13,351 bases of DNA. Source: Chlamydomonas sphaeroides. Taxonomy: Eukaryota; Chlorophyta; Chlorophyceae; Chlamydomonadales; Chlamydomonadaceae. Of the stretch, positions 8,527 through 13,351 are shown piece after piece (within the stretch, counting starts at the first letter, position 1; each line of letters starts with the position of its first letter). The translations under genes and the position numbers were made by a program. The stretch is from positions 1 to 13,351 of the forward strand of contig BDDC01002401.1 of the NCBI GenBank assembly GCA_001662425.1, read 5' to 3'. The notes beneath the pieces are model-generated. The model did no database searches and had not been told where the DNA came from. It saw only the letters and a list, made by a program, of their open reading frames with translations.

Positions 8527-9120
8527 CCGCCCCGCCGGGCGAAGACCATCCAAGCACTGGAGACAGCACTCACTCACGCTTGCTTGGTTGCCGTCTCAAG
8601 AGCTGTGGCCGAGGAGCTTCCTGTTTTGCTCAAGGCGGTGTGTGTCATGCCGCCGCCAGACGCCCACACTTCACTGTTGGCCTGGGCGTACCGTTAATGC
8701 TGTGCGCCAGCGCGTTGCGGCCGTACATATGCATGAACGGCGCCTATGCCGTAATGGCCGCATGCGCACAGCACAGCACACTGCATGCTTGCCCGTACGC
8801 CTGCCGGCTTGAATGTCGTTGTGGTGCCGGCTGAGGCGGATGGAAGATTGAACTTGCGGCTAGACCGTCTACCCAGGCGCTTGCATGGTCCGATGCGACG
8901 CATGGTCCGACGGGAGTTGCGGCCCTGACATTGCGTGTCGTCATCGGTTGCGGTTTCTTCGTTGCGCCCGCTGGGCCGCAGTAGCAGTTGACTGCAAAGG
9001 CCACGGGGCCACAGGCCGTTGGCTAATCTTGCAAAGGTCCCACAGGCCAGGGGCCATAATGCTTCATTCAAGAGCGCCTGTTCCGTGATGTGTATTGAGG
9101 CGCGGCGCCGGGTCACGCAA

Positions 9121-9150
9121 GATGCATGGCGATGTATGGTGATGCATGGT
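9121..9150. repeat. Imperfect GATGCATGGY tandem repeat x3
   Basis: Three adjacent ten-base units: GATGCATGGC, GATGTATGGT and GATGCATGGT. Non-coding. Confidence 0.8.
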
Positions 9151-9620
9151 GCAGTGGCGAGTGGGGTCGCTCGGTGAACGCGACCCTGCTCGGCCCGAAG
9201 CTGGGAGACGGCTGCGTCGAACGCGTTGCCATATGTGTGGAAGTGGCGCGCATGGCGGAATTCTTTCACAGTCGAGCGCCTTGACGTTGCCACGGTGTGG
9301 AGTAAGAGCGCAGCGCAGAAGCATGGACCATGGTCCAACGTGGGGCTTGACCGGAGGTCGGGTGGCACTGCGATGACCTGGCCACACTTGACAGCATGTC
9401 CCGGGCGCAGCCTTGGGTCAGCCCTGGTCAGCTGCAGAGCCAGGACAGCAGCGAACATCAGTACTCAGCTTGTCACAGCACTGCAGCAATGGGTCTACAA
9501 AGGGGGGTATTGGAGGCCAGAGGCAAGAGCCCCTTCCCCTGCCCCGGGGCAAGATAGGGAAATGCGTCACGGGGTTTGCGCGTGTCACCGATCGCTAAAT
9601 CACGTCGCGAAAGGGGGCCT

Positions 9621-9865
9621 GCCTTAGGCATAGCAGTATGCAAGCGTAAGATTGTTGCCATTTGTCAACGTACTTGTACGCAAGCGTCGGCGTGACGTGT
9701 GCGTGCGCTTTGGCTGAATCCAACGCGACCATACTCGCTATCACGTGTTGCTTCTGTCGCGTGGCCTCGCGCAGCGAGCGCAAGAGCAGCAGCGCTTGCT
9801 GCCGAAGCCAGTCGTGACATGCCTCCGCGACCCTAGATAGAGTACCTTGTTTAGACGTCAGCATC
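9621..9865 (+). promoter_or_regulatory. Probable promoter and 5' UTR of the mitochondrial kinase gene
   Basis: This stretch precedes the kinase start codon. It includes GTACTTGTAC near 9670, a TGACGTGT around 9693 and a G-box CACGTG at 9742-9747. A short upstream frame, ATG at 9819 with TAG at 9834-9836 (Met-Pro-Pro-Arg-Pro), ends 29 bases before the main ATG. No TATA box is evident. The transcription start is unknown, so whether the G-box is promoter and the short frame is transcribed is inference. Confidence 0.4.
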
Positions 9866-12291
9866 ATGTCGCTGCTGCGGCCGACAAGCATAGCCGCGGC
9901 AGCCGCCCCGCTTTCGGCGTTGTCGGCCTTGGTGCGACAGCTACATGCAGGTCGAGGCGAGCGCCTGGCCGGGTACTCGCTCAACACCATAAAAAGCGAG
10001 TCATTTTACGACTCGACAGTGGAGCAGGTGTGAGGGCATGCCCGGCCCCCCGGTTGTTGACGACCGGCACGTTTGGCCCCCACGGCTCTGCACCCGGCCC
10101 CACCGGGTTCAGGCTATCCCCAACGCTTGATTGCTAGCCTTCTAGCTCAGATACCTACCGCGACCAGCTGGGCGGAGAAGCTGTCCTGTCGAGCCGCTGC
10201 CCGCGGACCGCGCACCCCACAGCAGCCCACGCGCGTGTCCAGAGTCCAGCTACCCAACCGCACATGGCCCTCTCATCGGCCGTCGTCGCCGCCCTTTGTC
10301 CTTCAAGCCCAACTCGCTGCCCTAGCTACCGCTGTCACCCAACCCCACCCGCATGGCGAACCCTCCTCGCTCTCGCCCTGTTAGTGGCCGGCCCCGCCGT
10401 CCGCCCGCGTCCTCCCCCGCCAAGCGGCGCAGCGTTGCCTCCCCCACCGCCTCTGCCCCTGTGGCCCCCGTCACGCACTGCCACCCCCACCCCCCACCGC
10501 CTCCACCCCCGCAGTACGCGGCTCAGGAGGTGGAGGTGCTGTCGCTGCGGCAGATGCTGAGCTTCGGCCGGGTGCGACAGATCGATGGCGCGGCGGCGGG
10601 GCGCTGCCCCAGCGGCGTCAAGCTCGGGCGCGCAGGGGCGGCGCAGCAGCGGGCTGCGCGGGGGCCCCTCACGCCTCAACCGCCGCGCCGTCCCATGGCT
10701 GCTGGGCACGCCGCCCAGTCACCTGCCGCCCACCAGCTGCCAGCTGCACCTCCTGCTGCCCCGGCTGCGCCGCGCACGCGCCGCTCACGCAAGGACCGCC
10801 CTGCGGTGGCGGCGCAGCCCTGCCGCGCCCGGCTGGCCCTCGCAGCTGGGCCGCTGGCCCACAGGCCGGGGTCTGGAGGGCGACAGCCCGTGGCCCCCCT
10901 GGTGGCGTGCTTGTCGTCGTCAGTGCCGTAGCGCATGCGGCTGCCCCCCCCCGCCACCTGATGCGTAACTTTCCTGTCGCATGCCACCTGACCCCGGCCG
11001 TTGCCCCCGGTGCGCCCGCGGCCCCCTGGCCTCTCACAGAATGCGTGGAACGACCCGGCCAAGATACTCAAGAGCGCGAGATACGTGCAGCGGGAGGTGG
11101 GCGGCTGGGCCGCAACGTGGCGGGGGCCGGGCAGCAGGCGGGCGTGGGGGGCTGCTGTGCCAGGGGCCGACGGCGCGACGCGGCCGGCGGGTTGGGGCAA
11201 CACAACGTGGCATGGGTCGGGGTGCCGCGCCAGGTGCTGGCCGTCATGGGTGGGGTAGGGGCGCGAGTGGCACGTGGCCCTCCCCCCCCACGCGGGGTCC
11301 CAGCAAGCTGCCACCTGCGCTGCCCCTTGCACGCGCCGCCGCCGGCCCCCTTCTGCCGCAGCTGCCCAAGCGCCTGGCGCGGCGCCTGCTGGACCTGCAG
11401 CTGCTGCCGTGAGCGGGCTTGGGGCGGCGGGGCGGAGGGCGGAGAGGATTTGGGGGCTTAGGCAGGCTTGGCGTGCGCAGGGCCACGTGGCAGTGCGCAG
11501 CTGTGTGTCCAGATATAGGAACATGTGGTACGCGGTGGGCTGGGGGCGTACGTTGTGGCGTGGACCCTGCTGGACCTGCAACGGTACCTGCAGGCGTGGG
11601 GGGGGGGGCACCGCGGGTGAGGGGGGGCCGTGGTCGATGCGCGGCTCGGCGATGGAAGGACAGGGCAGCCAGCGCCCGCACACGGCTCCGCCCCTCCCGC
11701 CCTTTCCCCTCCGGCCCTCTCCTCCTGCCCGCAGCTGGATCGTGGTCACCAACCCCCACATCAAGAAGGTGGGCTGCGGGCGCAGCGCTCCGGCAGCGCC
11801 CCCGACCAGCGCCCCAGGCCAGAGCGAGCAGCGGGCTACAAGCGCCCGCGCCCTGCCTCGGCCTTGCCCGTCCCGCCTCCTGTGCCCTAGCCCACGCGGC
11901 ACCTGCATCCCTCCGTCCCTCCAACCCTACCCCCTACCCCTTTTAACCTGTCCCCATCCAACCCTCCCTCCTCCCCTCCCCCCCAGGTCTACACGCAGTA
12001 CTACGTGTCCTTCGAGACGCTGCGGCGGGTGCCCACCATCCACACGTGCGGTCGGCCGCGGCCGGGGAGCACAGGGCGCTGCCCCGGGCAGGGGCAGGGG
12101 CTGCACCGGGTGCCTAGGAGCTGGGAGCGCTGCGACCTGGGGGGAGGGATGGCCGGGCTAGGGATGCCCTCCTGCCACACATTGGGGGGGCGCTGGGAAG
12201 CATAGGGCACGGCCTGGGCGGCTGTATGCTGGTGAGGCATGCGCCTGCCGGCGGGGGTGTGTCGTCTGCGTTGGACCTGCAAGGCTGCAAC

Positions 12292-12332
<41 letters not shown>

Positions 12333-13309
12333 CAGGGCGGCAGGGCGGCACCAGGCCCCCCACTGGCTCCTCTTGCCGTGCCCGCCGCCCCCGAATCGCC
12401 CACCCCCGCAGGCTGGAGGACAACGCCGAGTTCAGCCAGCTGCTGCGACAGCACCTGGACCAGCACGGTGCGGAGTGGACTGCACACAGTACTAACGACC
12501 CCCAATCTAGCACACGTGTGATCGCTATCGCCACCTGCGCACGGACTGACGCAGCACAACCCACCAGCACGGTGCGAGGCGGCGCACTGCACACACGGTT
12601 CTGTTCATCTTCACGCTTTGAACACCCTTTCAACGACCCCTCACAAAGCTCAAGTGTGGTCGCTGCCGCCACCTGCTGGCAGCAGGGCAGGGCAGGGCGT
12701 ACGCGCTTACGCACTGCGCTCCTGGCGATGCGACGCACTGCGCTCCGCAGCGGGGCGGCGGCGCACCGCCCTGCCCTGCGCCGCCGCCGCAGCACGGGGT
12801 GCCCGGCGGAGCCAGCACTCGACCAGCCTTCCCCAGAGCGCGCTGCTGCCCGAGCCCACCGGCCCCTGCCGTGGCCCCACCTCACCCCACCTCATCTCGC
12901 CCCGCCACCGCCCCCGCAGCCCCCATGCTGGACTCGCTGGCCACGGGGCTGCGCGAGTGCAAGAGCAAGGAGCTGGTGGGCCGGTGCTTGCCGAGGGGCG
13001 GGGCGGGGTGGGGTTACGGGGGGGTTAAGGGGGGGCGGGGCAGTGCCTGCGCCCAGGCCCTGCCCGACGCCTGCCCCGCGGGCTGTTCCCAGCTCCCCTT
13101 GGCCGCAACCCGTCATGAGCCCCCCTTCCTGCGGCCCCCTGCCTGCCCCTCCCTGCCCCTTCCTGCCCCCACCTCCTCACCCCCACCCCGCCCCCCCCAC
13201 CCCAGGTGGGCCAGTGCCTGCACATGGATGCGTTCTTCGACTCGATGCTGCGCTCGCGCATCAGCCGCCGCGTCATCGCCGAGCAGCACCTGCACATCAG
13301 CAACAGGAG
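9866..13309 (+). CDS. Mitochondrial PDK/BCKDK-family protein kinase, N-terminal nine exons
   Basis: Exons: 9866-10027, 10515-10571, 11040-11096, 11362-11408, 11735-11768, 11987-12045, 12412-12467, 12920-12975, 13206-13309; the last is followed by donor GTGGGG. Introns are GT-AG and every phase matches; 632 coding bases, 210 residues. Residues 1-35 (MSLLRPTSIAAAAAPLSALS, then Arg-rich, first acidic residue Glu32) look like a mitochondrial presequence. SFYDSTVEQ, LSLRQMLSFGR (63-73), ILKSARYVQRE (82-92), LPKRLARR (93-100), LLPWIVVTNP (106-115), the segment 120-157 ending LLRQHLDQH, then LATGLRE (164-170) and SRISRRVIAEQHL (193-205) follow the N-terminal helical domain of this family. From 120 to about 170 I could place it without gaps beside mammalian BCKDK. 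These kinases inactivate the E1 subunit of a matrix ketoacid dehydrogenase. The GHKL ATP-binding domain lies beyond the edge, so pyruvate versus branched-chain specificity is open; plants and algae generally have PDK. Confidence 0.9.
10028..10514 (+). other. Intron 1 of the kinase gene, with alternative in-frame ATG
   Basis: It starts GTGTGAGG after GAG-CAG and ends in a C-rich tract and CCGCAG before TACGCGGCT. An in-frame TGA at 10031-10033 means read-through would stop. An ATG at 10353 opens a 54-codon frame that runs across the acceptor in the kinase frame, giving a different, Arg/Pro-rich N-terminus if transcription starts inside the intron. I prefer the spliced model because exon 1 carries the family's SFY segment and a presequence-like leader. 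Confidence 0.75.
12297..12331. repeat. (GT)17 microsatellite in intron 6 of the kinase gene
   Basis: Seventeen perfect GT units followed by G, inside the intron 12046-12411. Tracts of this kind usually vary in length between strains. Confidence 0.97.
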
Positions 13310-13329
13310 GTGGGGGCGCGAGGGCAGGA

Positions 13330-13349
13330 GGGGAGGGGAGGGGAGGGGA
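13330..13349. repeat. GGGGA pentanucleotide x4
   Basis: Four perfect GGGGA copies at the right edge, inside the intron that follows kinase exon 9; the tract may continue beyond the window. Confidence 0.9.
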
Positions 13350-13351
13350 GG

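Larger units (their letters stand above)
7559..9620. other. Non-coding stretch downstream of the CONSTANS-like gene
   Basis: About 2 kb with no convincing gene on either strand. The longest frames (such as 254 codons on the minus strand, 8694-9458) have unbiased codons and no recognisable motif. No TGTAA is present on the + strand. It contains CTGG repeats right after the stop codon, GGCA x4 at 7811-7826, TGGCGCGGGT x2 at 8041-8060, a 14-base palindrome at 8513-8526, GCATGGTCCGA twice at 8883-8893 and 8900-8910, GATGCATGG-like units at 9121-9150 and the palindrome GGACCATGGTCC at 9325-9336. The first part is presumably the 3' UTR. Confidence 0.6.

Noticed and set aside
8694..9458. 254-codon minus-strand frame
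   Set aside because: Codon use is unbiased, no domain or motif is recognisable, and the region has intergenic character.
10676..11908. 410-codon minus-strand frame
   Set aside because: It overlaps five kinase exons and several introns; the sense-strand exons match a known family with consistent phases.
12005..12205. Reading kinase exon 6 through to a stop at 12203-12205
   Set aside because: Splicing at 12046 restores a gap-free match to the kinase family, while read-through gives low-complexity sequence and a stop.

Overview
The window looks like nuclear DNA of a green alga, most likely a chlorophycean in or near the Chlamydomonas/Volvox group. The signs are very GC-rich sequence, coding exons with mostly G or C in the third codon position, many spliceosomal introns (about 120-490 bases) with GTG-type donors and C-rich tracts ending in CAG, a Ser-Pro-Pro-rich wall-type protein, and sparse genes separated by 2-3 kb. 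No bacterial, viral, plasmid or CRISPR feature was seen. The species cannot be fixed from the sequence.

Three genes lie in tandem on the + strand. (1) Positions 1-716 are the 3' end of a gene for a proline-rich, SPPP-repeat protein of the hydroxyproline-rich glycoprotein kind, with a low-complexity Pro/Ala/Glu tail. (2) Positions 4066-7558 hold a complete six-exon gene that I assembled by hand. It encodes a CONSTANS-like transcriptional regulator of about 831 residues with two tandem B-box zinc fingers at the N-terminus, a long low-complexity middle and a C-terminal CCT domain. (3) Positions 9866-13309 hold the first nine exons (about 210 residues) of a mitochondrial protein kinase of the pyruvate dehydrogenase kinase / branched-chain ketoacid dehydrogenase kinase family. 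The gene runs off the right edge before its ATP-binding domain.

The spaces at 717-4065 and 7559-9865 show no convincing gene. They hold 3' untranslated and intergenic sequence, short tandem repeats, small hairpins and the probable promoters of genes 2 and 3. Gene 2 has coding microsatellites, (Pro-Gln-Gln)7 and a 24-unit His-Pro tract. Gene 3 has a (GT)17 tract in one intron and a GGGGA tract in another.

The genes do not form a pathway: cell wall, light/clock-type transcription and mitochondrial carbon metabolism. I found no undescribed multi-gene system. The points most worth checking are the atypical second B-box, a stop-free in-frame intron that could make two isoforms, the long His-Pro tract in the CONSTANS-like gene, and an alternative in-frame N-terminus for the kinase.
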